From: Novosphingobium capsulatum
GTDB lineage: Bacteria; Pseudomonadota; Alphaproteobacteria; Sphingomonadales; Sphingomonadaceae
Direction: 5' to 3'
Length of the DNA: 32,458 bases
Assembly: GCA_015661825.1 (NCBI GenBank)
Contig: DQVI01000206.1
Span: 1-32,458 of the forward strand
The notes under the pieces are model-generated. The model searched no databases, was not told the origin of the DNA, and saw nothing but the letters and a program-made list of their open reading frames with translations. The translations under genes were made by a program, and so were the position numbers. Positions 15,324 to 23,242 of the stretch are shown here, one piece after another; within the stretch, counting starts at the first letter, position 1; each line of letters starts with the position of its first letter.

Positions 15324-16580
15324 ATGCGTCGTGTCGTCGTAACCGGCCTTGGCCTTGTCACTCCCCTGGGGGCAGACGTCGAAACCGTTTGGGCGAACCT
15401 GCTTGCGGGCAAGTCGGGGGCGGGCCCGATCACCCGTTTCGACGCCAGCAACCAGAAGTGCCAGATCGCCTGCGAGGTGAAGCCCGCCGATCATCCTTAT
15501 GGTTTCGATGCAGGCAAGCGCGTCGATCACAAGATCCAGCGCCAGGTCGATCCGTTCATCGTCTTTGGCATCGATGCCGCAGGGCAGGCGCTCGAAGATG
15601 CCGGTCTCGTCGACATGGACGATGACCTCAAGCTGCGCACCGGCTGCTCGATCGGCTCGGGCATCGGCGGCTTGCCGGGCATCGAGAGCGAATCGATCGT
15701 CCTCCACGAAAAGGGGCCGAACCGCGTTTCGCCGCACTTCGTGCATGGCCGCCTGATCAACCTGATCTCGGGTCAGGTCTCGATCAAGTATGGCCTGATG
15801 GGCCCCAACCACGCGGTCGTGACCGCCTGCTCGACGGGCGCGCACTCGATCGGCGATGCGGCGCGCATGATCAAGGATGGCGACGCGGACGTGATGCTGG
15901 CGGGCGGTGCGGAAAGCACGATCAACCCGCTGGGCGTGGCCGGGTTCGCCCAGGCCCGTGCGCTCAATTGCAGCTACAACGACCGCCCCGAACAGGCCAG
16001 CCGTCCTTATGACAAGGACCGCGACGGCTTCGTGATGGGCGAGGGCGCTGGCGTTGTCGTTCTCGAAGAGTACGAGCACGCCAAGGCGCGCGGCGCGAAG
16101 ATCTATGCCGAAGTCGTCGGCTATGGCCTGTCGGGCGATGCCTACCACGTCACCGCTCCCCACCCGGAAGGCAAGGGCGCGGAACTGGCCATGCGCATGG
16201 CCCTGCGCAAGGCGGGCATGGAAGCGGGCGACATCGACTATGTGAACGCCCACGGCACCTCGACGATGGCCGACACCATCGAACTGGCCGCCGTCAAGCG
16301 CGTGCTGGGCCCGGACCTGAGCGGCGCCTCGATGAGCAGCACCAAGTCGGCCATCGGCCACCTGCTGGGCGGCGCTGGCGCGGTCGAGGCGATCTTCTGC
16401 ATCCTGGCCCTGCGCGACCAGATCGTGCCGCCCACGCTCAACCTCGACAACCCGGATGAAGGCACGCAAGGGGTCGACCTCGTGCCGCATGTCGCCAGGA
16501 AGCGGCAGGTGCGCGCGGTCCTCAACAACTCGTTCGGCTTTGGCGGCACCAACGCCAGCCTGATTCTCAAGGCGGTCTGA
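15324..16580 (+). CDS. fabF: 3-oxoacyl-[acyl-carrier-protein] synthase II
   Basis: Elongating beta-ketoacyl-ACP synthase of 418 residues. The catalytic triad is visible as C169 (VVTACSTGAHSIGDA), H310 (YVNAHGTSTMADT) and H346 (STKSAIGHLLGGAGAVEA); NNSFGFGGTNASLIL is the conserved C-terminus. GGAGAA lies seven bases before the ATG giving MRRVVVTGLGLVTPLG; an in-frame TTG at 15303 is less likely. It acts on malonyl-ACP and acyl-ACP from the adjacent acpP product. Confidence 0.96.
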   Translation: MRRVVVTGLGLVTPLGADVETVWANLLAGKSGAGPITRFDASNQKCQIACEVKPADHPYGFDAGKRVDHKIQRQVDPFIVFGIDAAGQALEDAGLVDMDDDLKLRTGCSIGSGIGGLPGIESESIVLHEKGPNRVSPHFVHGRLINLISGQVSIKYGLMGPNHAVVTACSTGAHSIGDAARMIKDGDADVMLAGGAESTINPLGVAGFAQARALNCSYNDRPEQASRPYDKDRDGFVMGEGAGVVVLEEYEHAKARGAKIYAEVVGYGLSGDAYHVTAPHPEGKGAELAMRMALRKAGMEAGDIDYVNAHGTSTMADTIELAAVKRVLGPDLSGASMSSTKSAIGHLLGGAGAVEAIFCILALRDQIVPPTLNLDNPDEGTQGVDLVPHVARKRQVRAVLNNSFGFGGTNASLILKAV

Positions 16581-16656
16581 GCTTCCAGCCTGCATAATGT
16601 CCGGGAAGCGCCGAAAGCGTCGGAAAGCTTCCCAAAAGCAAAGGAAACGCGCCCCC

Positions 16657-17640
16657 ATGATCGCCCGTATCGGTCCTGTCCGATTGGCCATTCTGGGGGC
16701 GCTGCTCCTGATGCTGGGCTGGGGGGCCCATTTCTTCTGGGGCTGGTATGGCCCCGGCCCGCTCGACAAGGAGACCTCGTTCGTGGTGCCCGATGGCGCC
16801 AGCGTGGGCTCCATCGCGGGCAAGCTCGAAGCGCAAGGGGCAATCGCCTCGGCCAGCACTTTCCGCGCGCGGGCGCGCCTGCTGGGCGCCAAGGACCCGA
16901 TCAAGGCGGGTGAATTCAGCCTGCCGGCCCATGCCAGCGGCTCGACGATCCTTCTGATCCTGCAAGGCCGCGAGGGTGTGATGCGGCGGCTGGTCAATGT
17001 GCCCGAAGGGATGCCCGCGGTCATGGTGGCCGAGCGCCTGATGGCCCAGCCCCTGCTGACCGGGCCCGTCGCCGTGCCCGCCGAAGGCAGCGTGCTGCCC
17101 GACAGCTACGACTTCCGCCGGGGCGAGGCGCGCAGCGCCGTTCTGGCGCGGATGCAGGCGGCGATGACCACCACGCTGGCCAGGCTGTGGGCAGAGCGCG
17201 GCCCCGACACGGTCGCCAAGACGCCGCAGGAAGCGGTGATCCTGGCCTCCATCGTCGAGAAGGAGACCGGCAAGCCTTCGGAGCGCAAGATGGTGGCCGG
17301 GCTCTATTCCAACCGCCTGCGCAAGGGCATGCGGCTTCAGGCCGACCCGACGATCATCTATCCGATCACCAAGGGCAAGCCACTGGGCCGCCGGATTCTC
17401 GCCTCGGAAATCCACGCCCGCAACGATTACAACACCTATACGATGGCGGGCCTGCCCAAGGGGCCGATCACCAATCCGGGCCGCCTGTCGATCGAGGCCG
17501 TGCTGCACCCGGCGCAGACCAAGGCGCTCTACATGGTGGCCGATGGCAAGGGCGGGCATGTCTTTGCCGACACCCTCGAACAGCACAATGCGAACGTCGC
17601 CAAATGGTTTGCCCTGCGGCGATCCCGTGGTGAGTTGTAA
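16657..17640 (+). CDS. mltG: Endolytic murein transglycosylase MltG (YceG family)
   Basis: Inner-membrane-anchored lytic transglycosylase that cleaves nascent peptidoglycan strands. One N-terminal membrane helix (LAILGALLLMLGWGAHFFW), a LysM-like region (FVVPDGASVGSIAGKLEAQG), and the catalytic domain with the glutamate in ILASIVEKETGKPSE (E201 here, equivalent to E218 of E. coli). AGLYSNRLRKGMRLQADPTI and YNTYTMAGLPKGPITNPG are family-typical. The start is uncertain. The ATG chosen has AAAGGAAA about 10 bases upstream (327 residues). An ATG at 16597 would add 20 very basic residues but has no ribosome binding site, and the added codons have lower third-position GC than the gene. GGGAAGC/GCTTCCC (16603-16633) in that stretch can pair. 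Confidence 0.92.
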   Translation: MIARIGPVRLAILGALLLMLGWGAHFFWGWYGPGPLDKETSFVVPDGASVGSIAGKLEAQGAIASASTFRARARLLGAKDPIKAGEFSLPAHASGSTILLILQGREGVMRRLVNVPEGMPAVMVAERLMAQPLLTGPVAVPAEGSVLPDSYDFRRGEARSAVLARMQAAMTTTLARLWAERGPDTVAKTPQEAVILASIVEKETGKPSERKMVAGLYSNRLRKGMRLQADPTIIYPITKGKPLGRRILASEIHARNDYNTYTMAGLPKGPITNPGRLSIEAVLHPAQTKALYMVADGKGGHVFADTLEQHNANVAKWFALRRSRGEL

Positions 17641-17814
17641 GCTGGATTTAACCTTTAGAGCTGAGTAAAAGGCCTTAGGGAAACTTACGGATTTGCCGAT
17701 TGATACCCATCATTCCGGCTGTTCCGGGGTTTCCCGACCTTTCACAATACACCCTGCACCCTGCTCTCGTCCGGGATCGACCCGGCCAGACCGGCGCAAC
17801 GCGAGAGGCTGGAC

Positions 17815-18444
17815 ATGAACCGGAACGACACGGGCCCGGCCCCGCGCGCGCTGCATGTCCAGCCTCTTTCACAGACACAGGCCCACACGCAGACCCCGTC
17901 ACAGGCCCCGGCGCAGCCCCCGTCACAGGCGCTCATCGTCACGGCGCAATTGCCCCACGGCCTGTTTTCCAGGCTCGAAGGCTTGCGCCGCGCGCATTAT
18001 CCGCCTGCGCGCAACCATGTGCCTGTACACGTCACCCTGTTCCACGCGCTGCCTCCCTCGTCGCTGGGGGAAGTGCGCGGCCTGCTGGCGCGCGCGGCGC
18101 GTGGCGCCCCTCCCGCCGCGCAGACGCGGGGGGTGTTCGACATGGGGCGCGGCACGGGTATCGCGATTGCCAGTCCCGCGCTCGCAGACTTGCGCGAGGA
18201 ACTGGGCCATGCCCTGCATGGCTTGCTGTCGGCACAGGATCAGGGGACCTTGCGCTTTCATGCGACCGTGCAGGCCAAAGTGGACCGGGCCGAGGCCCGC
18301 GCGCTTCAGGCGCAGTTGCGGGCAGTCTGGCGCGACGAGGCTTTTGCCTTCCCCGCGCTCGCCCTGCACCGGCTGGCGCCCCGGCCCGGAGGCGGTGCAG
18401 GATGGGACACACTGGGCGAATGGCCGTTTCGCGGCCATCGCTGA
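17815..18444 (+). CDS. 2H phosphoesterase / 2'-5' RNA ligase-like protein
   Basis: Protein of 209 residues with the two H-x-T-hydrophobic motifs of the 2H phosphoesterase superfamily: H72-V-T-L (PVHVTLFHALP) and H149-A-T-V (LRFHATVQAKV), 77 residues apart. Relatives act on 2',5'- or cyclic phosphodiester bonds in RNA; the substrate here is unknown. Before the domain (which begins near ALIVTAQLP, residue 39) is a low-complexity Gln/Thr/Pro/Ala segment, QTQAHTQTPSQAPAQPPSQA. It is encoded partly by a 13-base direct repeat (17894-17906 and 17918-17930). GAGAGG precedes the ATG. It converges on the receptor gene with a 28-base gap. Confidence 0.8.
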   Translation: MNRNDTGPAPRALHVQPLSQTQAHTQTPSQAPAQPPSQALIVTAQLPHGLFSRLEGLRRAHYPPARNHVPVHVTLFHALPPSSLGEVRGLLARAARGAPPAAQTRGVFDMGRGTGIAIASPALADLREELGHALHGLLSAQDQGTLRFHATVQAKVDRAEARALQAQLRAVWRDEAFAFPALALHRLAPRPGGGAGWDTLGEWPFRGHR

Positions 18445-18472
18445 GCCTGCGTCCATCCCGCTTGCCGGCACG

Positions 18473-20857
18473 TCAGAACTCGTAGCCGAACGTCGCGCCA
18501 TAGGTGCGCGGCGCCATCAGGGTGCCCCCGATGGTGCGGCTGGTGGCCACGGCATAGCTGCCGGCCCAGACCAGCTTGTCGGTCAGGTTCTTGACCCACA
18601 GGTTGATCGAACTGCGCCCGTCCGAATGCTTGTAGCGGACATTGGCATCGATCAGCGTGTAGGCTTTCTGCGACAGGCGATCATCGTTGAATTCGGTGTG
18701 ATACTGCTTGGACCGATAGGCGATGTTGGTGCCCAGCGTGACGTTGGCACCGCTGGCGAGGGGGATGCGGTAGGTCGGGTTGAAGTTGAGCGTCCACTTG
18801 GGGCTCATGCGGGTATAGTTGCCCGAGAGGTCTTCGGGCACGACGGTGCTGGCATTGGGGCCGAACAGCACCGGGTCGAGCGGGTTGGTCGAGTGGAAGT
18901 CGGTGAACTTCGAGTTGAGATAGGCCCCTGAAAGATCGAGCGCGAGGGCGCGGGTGGCCTGCCAGCGGAACTCCACTTCGGCGCCATACGAGCGCGAGGC
19001 CGCCGCATTGTCGAGCGAACTGGCGAAATAGGGCGCGACGGGGATCGGGAAGGAGCGCTGGAACTGGCCGTTCTTGAGCTTCTGGTAGAAGATCGCGAGA
19101 TTGGCCTGAAGGGTGCCCTTCGAATACTTGATGCCGCCTTCGAAGGCCTCGACCTTTTCGGGGTTCACGAAAGGCGTGGTCGCCGTGGCGCTGCGCCGCG
19201 CGCCGATTTCAGCCGTGCCCGACTTGAACCCGCGCGACCAGTTGAAATAGAGCATCACCGGGTCGGACGGGCGATATTCGAGCCCCGCCGAAGGCGAGAA
19301 ATCGGTCCAGGTCTTGCTGGTGTTCCACTGCAAGGGGTCGAGCTGGAAGCCGGTGGCCGCAGTGCCGATGCCCGCATTGTTGGCGACGTGGCGCTTTTCC
19401 CACGAATAGCGCCCACCCAGCTTGAGCGAGAGCTGGTCGGTCAGGTCGTAGGTGGCATTGGCGAAGACGGCCCAGGTCTCGATATCGAGCTTGCCGTCGA
19501 ACTGGACGCGATAGGGATCGGTGTCGGTCAGCACGTCGTAGCCGATGTGGTTTTCGACGCGGATGTGTTCCTTGAGGTAGAAGGCCGCGAGGATCGCGTG
19601 GAGGCGCTTGCTCTCGTAGTTGGCCTGGAGTTCCTCGCTGAACTGGTGCTGCCAGACCGGCTGCCAGTGGTTGGCGCTGGTCTTGACGGTGTTGGTCTGG
19701 GCCAGCGGATAGCCGGTGTAGCTCGAAATATCGAAGTCCTGGAAGAAGTAGGCGCGGAAGTCGCGATAGGAGGTCGCCGACTTGATCGTGAGCGCATCGC
19801 TGGCGTCATAGGTCGCCACGCCCGTGAACGCATATTGGCGGCGGTCGTTGATCGGGTCGAGGTTGGTGTTGAGGTCGCGCACGTTCTTGGCGAAAGCGGC
19901 CTGGCTGCCGTCGGGATTGGTGCGCTGGCCCAGCGCGGTCAGGCTCGGGATGGTGGTTCCCGGAAACGAGACCTCGCGGAACTTCACCGCCAGCCCGCGA
20001 TCCTTCTCGGTGTGCAGCTCGCCGGTGAGCAGGATCGAGAGCTTTTCGGTCGGTTCGAGCATCAGGTGCCCGCGCACCGACCACTGGTGGGCATTGTCGA
20101 TGGTGTTGCCGGTGAATTCGTTGACGCCATAGCCGTCGCGGTCGATCCGCTGGACGGCGATGCGCGCGCTGATCCCGTGGGCGAGGGGGCCGCTGATCGC
20201 CGCATCGGTCTGTGTGAGCAGGGCCTCGCCGCCGATGGTCTGGCGCACATAGCCGGTCAGGTGGTCGGTCGGCTTGGCAGTGATCAGGTTGATCGCGCCG
20301 CCGGTCGCGTTGCGGCCATAGAGCGTGCCCTGGGGGCCGCGCAGCACTTCGACGCGTTCGAGGTCGAACATCGAGCCCAGCTGCGCCTGGGGCAGCGAGA
20401 CGACCACGCCATCGACATGGAAGGCCACCGAAGGATCGACGCCGGGCAGCGAACTGGACAGGCCGATGCCGCGGATGAACAGCTTGGCGAAGTTGAAGTC
20501 GTTGCCGAAGCTGATCGAGGGAACCAGCGTCTGGAGACCTTCGAGGGAGACGGTGTTGTTGGCCTGAAGCTGGGCGGCGCCGACTGCGGCGACGGAGAGC
20601 GACACGTCGGACAGGGCCTGGGCCCGCTTTTGCGCGGTGACGATGATCTCGCCGGGGATGCCCGTGGTGGAGGCGGGTTCCTCGCTCGATTGCGGCTCGG
20701 TTGCAGCCTGCGCGGACGGGGAGGGCGCAGCTTGAGCCATGGCCGACGGGCTCGCGGCGATCTGGGCGGTGAGGGCCAGAGCTGTGAGGGGGTGGGTGGC
20801 AGCAGACAGCAGGCGCGCACGCAGGGGTACGCGCGCAAGTGCGCGAATTTCAGGCAT
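18473..20857 (-). CDS. TonB-dependent outer-membrane receptor
   Basis: Receptor of 794 residues, substrate unknown. The start is the ATG at 20857-20855, with GAGGA seven bases upstream; a GTG 15 bases earlier is in frame but that GTG and the SD overlap. Signal peptide with cleavage after SAMAQA. The plug starts at GEIIVTAQKRAQALSDVSLS and contains KLFIRGIGLSS, VAFHVDGVVVSLPQAQLGSM and the VEVLRGPQGTLYGRNATGGA consensus. The barrel ends with GATFGYEF, terminal Phe as expected. This is the large sphingomonad/Caulobacter receptor type often used for plant-derived compounds or siderophores. A palindrome lies about 95 bases upstream of the start. Confidence 0.93.
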   Translation of the reverse strand: MPEIRALARVPLRARLLSAATHPLTALALTAQIAASPSAMAQAAPSPSAQAATEPQSSEEPASTTGIPGEIIVTAQKRAQALSDVSLSVAAVGAAQLQANNTVSLEGLQTLVPSISFGNDFNFAKLFIRGIGLSSSLPGVDPSVAFHVDGVVVSLPQAQLGSMFDLERVEVLRGPQGTLYGRNATGGAINLITAKPTDHLTGYVRQTIGGEALLTQTDAAISGPLAHGISARIAVQRIDRDGYGVNEFTGNTIDNAHQWSVRGHLMLEPTEKLSILLTGELHTEKDRGLAVKFREVSFPGTTIPSLTALGQRTNPDGSQAAFAKNVRDLNTNLDPINDRRQYAFTGVATYDASDALTIKSATSYRDFRAYFFQDFDISSYTGYPLAQTNTVKTSANHWQPVWQHQFSEELQANYESKRLHAILAAFYLKEHIRVENHIGYDVLTDTDPYRVQFDGKLDIETWAVFANATYDLTDQLSLKLGGRYSWEKRHVANNAGIGTAATGFQLDPLQWNTSKTWTDFSPSAGLEYRPSDPVMLYFNWSRGFKSGTAEIGARRSATATTPFVNPEKVEAFEGGIKYSKGTLQANLAIFYQKLKNGQFQRSFPIPVAPYFASSLDNAAASRSYGAEVEFRWQATRALALDLSGAYLNSKFTDFHSTNPLDPVLFGPNASTVVPEDLSGNYTRMSPKWTLNFNPTYRIPLASGANVTLGTNIAYRSKQYHTEFNDDRLSQKAYTLIDANVRYKHSDGRSSINLWVKNLTDKLVWAGSYAVATSRTIGGTLMAPRTYGATFGYEF

Positions 20858-20949
20858 CAGACATCCTCTCACTCATTGGCGCATTTTTGCGCTTATCAAA
20901 ATTCTGGCGCCGCAACCGGGCGGGTACCTTCATTCCGGCGTCGCAATTC

Positions 20950-20966
20950 TGTTACGATCCATAACA
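20950..20966. promoter_or_regulatory. Palindrome TGTTA-N7-TAACA, possible operator
   Basis: Exact five-base inverted repeat TGTTA (20950-20954) and TAACA (20962-20966) with a 7-base centre CGATCCA, in the A/T-rich region upstream of the minus-strand receptor. Size and symmetry fit a dimeric regulator, but I cannot assign one. Confidence 0.35.
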
Positions 20967-21035
20967 ATCTAAAATGGAAAATCACCGGGCACAAGGCCTT
21001 TGTGCGAAGGCGATTCCAAAAACCGGAGAGGGGGG

Positions 21036-21179
21036 ATGGATGGTTGTTTTCAGGCCAAAATGCCGGGCCATCCGGTGGCGAATGCCGCGCAACAGGCGCG
21101 GTTTTCAGCCCTGTCAGGTGCCTCAGGCGGCGGGGATCGGGGCGAGTCGCATATCGTGCATTGCGCCATGCCGGGATGA
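21036..21179 (+). CDS. Candidate 47-residue small protein, unrecognised
   Basis: A 47-codon ORF with a very good Shine-Dalgarno sequence: GGAG at 21025-21028 in a GGAGAGGGGGG run ending right at the ATG. The peptide begins MDGCFQAKMPGHPVANAAQQ and ends HIVHCAMPG, with a Gly/Ser-rich middle and two cysteines (residues 4 and 43). There is no signal peptide or membrane segment. It precedes the HAD-protein gene by 213 bases on the same strand. I know no family for it; it may be a true small gene, a leader peptide or chance. Confidence 0.3.
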   Translation: MDGCFQAKMPGHPVANAAQQARFSALSGASGGGDRGESHIVHCAMPG

Positions 21180-21392
21180 CCTGTCCGGGCAGACAGCCCG
21201 CAAGATTCCGATGGACGCCGTATTGCTGTGCAAAGACCTTGAGGGCCTGGTCCTGGTTGGGGCGGCAACCGGGCCCTGTCGTGAAATTCCCGGTTGCCCG
21301 CGCGCCTGATCCGGCACAAACGTGCGGCCCCGGCTTCCTGACCGCATCCCGGCGGGCTGCCGGTCGGCTCTGGCAAGGTTGCACTGCGTTTC

Positions 21393-22889
21393 ATGCGTAC
21401 GTTCGATATTTTTGACACCCTGATTGCAAGGCGTTGCATCGACCCGGCGCTGGTCTTCGAGATTGTCGAACGCAAGGTGGGCAGGCCCGGCTTCGCGCGT
21501 GCGCGCCGTCAGGCCGAAAAGGTGGTCAGCGAGCGCGATTACACCCTCGATGACATCTATGCCGAACTGGCCCGCTCCGGGTTCTGTTCGCAGGACGAAG
21601 CCAAAGCCCTGAGCGAGGCCGAGATCGACACCGAACTGGCCCAGGTGATCCCGATCCGCGAGAACATGGATCAGGTCCGCAACGGCGACATGCTGATCAC
21701 CGACATGTATCTTCCGCTCCGGGTGATCAAGGCGCTGCTGGCAAAGGCCGGGTTCAAACGGAAAGTGGGGATCCTGCTGTCGAGCCATGGCAAGCGCAAC
21801 GGCAAGGTCTGGCGCGACCGGACCCTGTTGCCCGACACCAGCCTGCACATGGGCGACAACTGGCGCAGCGATATTGCCAATGCGCGCGCCGCCGGGTTTC
21901 GGGCCATGCACACCACGCTGAGCGCGCCCACGCAGGCCGAACGCGCGCTCATGGGCCATGGCTATGTCCAGTTGGCGCGGCTGGTGCGCGAGGCCCGGCT
22001 GACCTTGTGTGGCACGCAGGGGGACGCAGCGACCGGCGGGCAGACCTCGCGCGATCGCATCCGGCTGCTCCAGGTTCAGTACAACCTGCCCATGCTGGTG
22101 ATCATCTCGCATTACATTGCCGGGGAAGTCATCGCCAAGGGCTATCGCAACGTGCTGTTTTCCAGCCGCGACTGCCTGTTCCTCAAGGATATCTACGAGG
22201 CGCTGGCCGGCGACACCTGCCGCGCCCGCTCGCACTATTTCTACACGAGCCGGGTCTCGCGCCTCAACGCGAGCGAGGACTATCTGGCCTATTTCCGCTC
22301 GATCGCCTGCGACAGGTCGCTGGTGGTCGATCTGTGCGGGACGGGCTGGTCGCTCCAACAGCTCTATCGCCATGCCGGGTTCGCGCCTGATACCTTCATG
22401 TTCCACTTTCTGGGCAACCGGCTGGCCACGCGGCTGCGCTATCGGGCGATTGCGCGGTCGCAGGGCACGCTGGCGGTCGGCTCGCTGATCAACGGACTGG
22501 GCAGCCTGTGGCTCGACCAGTCGCTGCTGGAGATGGCCAACTACAACGGCATGGGCATGACGCTCGATGTGCGCAAAGGGGCGGGCGCGCAGGACGGTGC
22601 GGACACCATGTATCCGGTTCTCGAAGACCCGGACTTTCCCGAGGCGGCGCAGGCCGATATCGAGGTCATCTGCCAGAGCGTGGAACATTTCGTCGACCTG
22701 TTGCGTGGCTCCGACCGCGAGGCCTTGCGGGCGGAGATGGGCGCCCATGCGAAGCAGCGCCGCTCGATCCTGTTCCTGCTCTATCGTGCCCTCGTGCGCG
22801 AGGCGCAGGCCCTGACCGGGCTCATCGCCTATCATGGCGAGCAGGATTCCCGGACGGTGGAGCGGTTGCGGCAGGTGGGCGCTGCCTGA
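21393..22889 (+). CDS. HAD-superfamily protein of the COG5610 type
   Basis: Predicted protein of 498 residues. The N-terminal HAD hydrolase domain has motif I D5-I-F-D8-T-L, motif II LITDMYLP (T103-D104), a candidate motif III lysine in SSHGKRNGKVWRD, and motif IV GDNWRSDIANARAAG (154-168). From about residue 210 a second conserved region runs through VLFSSRDCLFLKDIYEAL, YFYTSRVSRLNAS and VVDLCGTGWSLQQLY, which I recall from COG5610 proteins of capsule and surface-polysaccharide clusters. The exact reaction is unknown. No glycosyltransferase or polysaccharide gene is nearby, so it stands alone between two receptors. The ribosome binding site is weak, but the FDIFDTL start fits the family. No signal peptide. 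Confidence 0.75.
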   Translation: MRTFDIFDTLIARRCIDPALVFEIVERKVGRPGFARARRQAEKVVSERDYTLDDIYAELARSGFCSQDEAKALSEAEIDTELAQVIPIRENMDQVRNGDMLITDMYLPLRVIKALLAKAGFKRKVGILLSSHGKRNGKVWRDRTLLPDTSLHMGDNWRSDIANARAAGFRAMHTTLSAPTQAERALMGHGYVQLARLVREARLTLCGTQGDAATGGQTSRDRIRLLQVQYNLPMLVIISHYIAGEVIAKGYRNVLFSSRDCLFLKDIYEALAGDTCRARSHYFYTSRVSRLNASEDYLAYFRSIACDRSLVVDLCGTGWSLQQLYRHAGFAPDTFMFHFLGNRLATRLRYRAIARSQGTLAVGSLINGLGSLWLDQSLLEMANYNGMGMTLDVRKGAGAQDGADTMYPVLEDPDFPEAAQADIEVICQSVEHFVDLLRGSDREALRAEMGAHAKQRRSILFLLYRALVREAQALTGLIAYHGEQDSRTVERLRQVGAA

Positions 22890-22931
22890 ATCGGCCATGG
22901 ATCGGCCCTGAATTGGCCCTAAATCGGCATT
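22888..22931. repeat. Four imperfect 11-base tandem units
   Basis: GAATCGGCCAT, GGATCGGCCCT, GAATTGGCCCT and AAATCGGCATT follow one another without gaps, starting inside the HAD-gene stop codon. Consensus RAATCGGCCCT. The period of 11 bases is about one DNA helical turn. Confidence 0.6.
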
Positions 22932-23242
22932 GCGCGCCGGCAAGGGCATGATTTGACGCTGGAAAGGCCGCTGTTCCGGGCACTCTGGAGCCGGTTTCAC
23001 GGGCTCCGGGTGTCAGGACAAAGGGCTCTGTGCGTCAAATATCGAGGCTTGTCCGCGCGCCCCTGTTAACCCACTTTTACTGCACAGACACCGGCGGCAC
23101 CGTCGGGTCAGGCGACCGCGGGGCCGATGGAGCCGGTGCGGCGTGCCGGGTCCGGCGTGATCCGGGGGATGGGGTGGGGAAGGCCAGGGACCGAACGAAA
23201 CAGGCCGCGCAACCGGCCGTCAAAAAAGCTAAGGGGCTCTCC
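22890..23242. other. 353-base gap before the third receptor
   Basis: Begins with the 11-base tandem units. GGAGCC (22987-22992) and GGCTCC (23002-23007) can pair. TTGTCC/GTTAACCC and ACTTTTACTG around 23049-23085 form a mildly A/T-rich island that may hold the receptor promoter. The upstream in-frame extension of the receptor from 23030 has no signal-peptide character. No gene or recognisable riboswitch seen. Confidence 0.5.

Larger units (their letters stand above)
20858..21392. other. 535-base gap upstream of the receptor and the HAD gene
   Basis: It holds an A/T-rich stretch at about 20890-21000 with a palindrome (separate entry), which probably carries the receptor promoter, and a 47-codon ORF at 21036-21179 (separate entry). 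Longer overlapping frames on both strands here (for example 20974-21309 plus and 20896-21384 minus) have no ribosome binding site or family features. The stretch 21180-21392 shows nothing I can name. Confidence 0.5.

Noticed and set aside
20896..21384. 162-codon minus-strand frame in the gap before the HAD gene
   Set aside because: No ribosome binding site, no domain, Pro/Arg-rich composition typical of chance frames, and it would run across the probable receptor promoter.
22890..23242. Cobalamin or other riboswitch upstream of a TonB-dependent receptor
   Set aside because: No conserved B12-box-like core or multi-stem arrangement was seen here or before the other two receptors.
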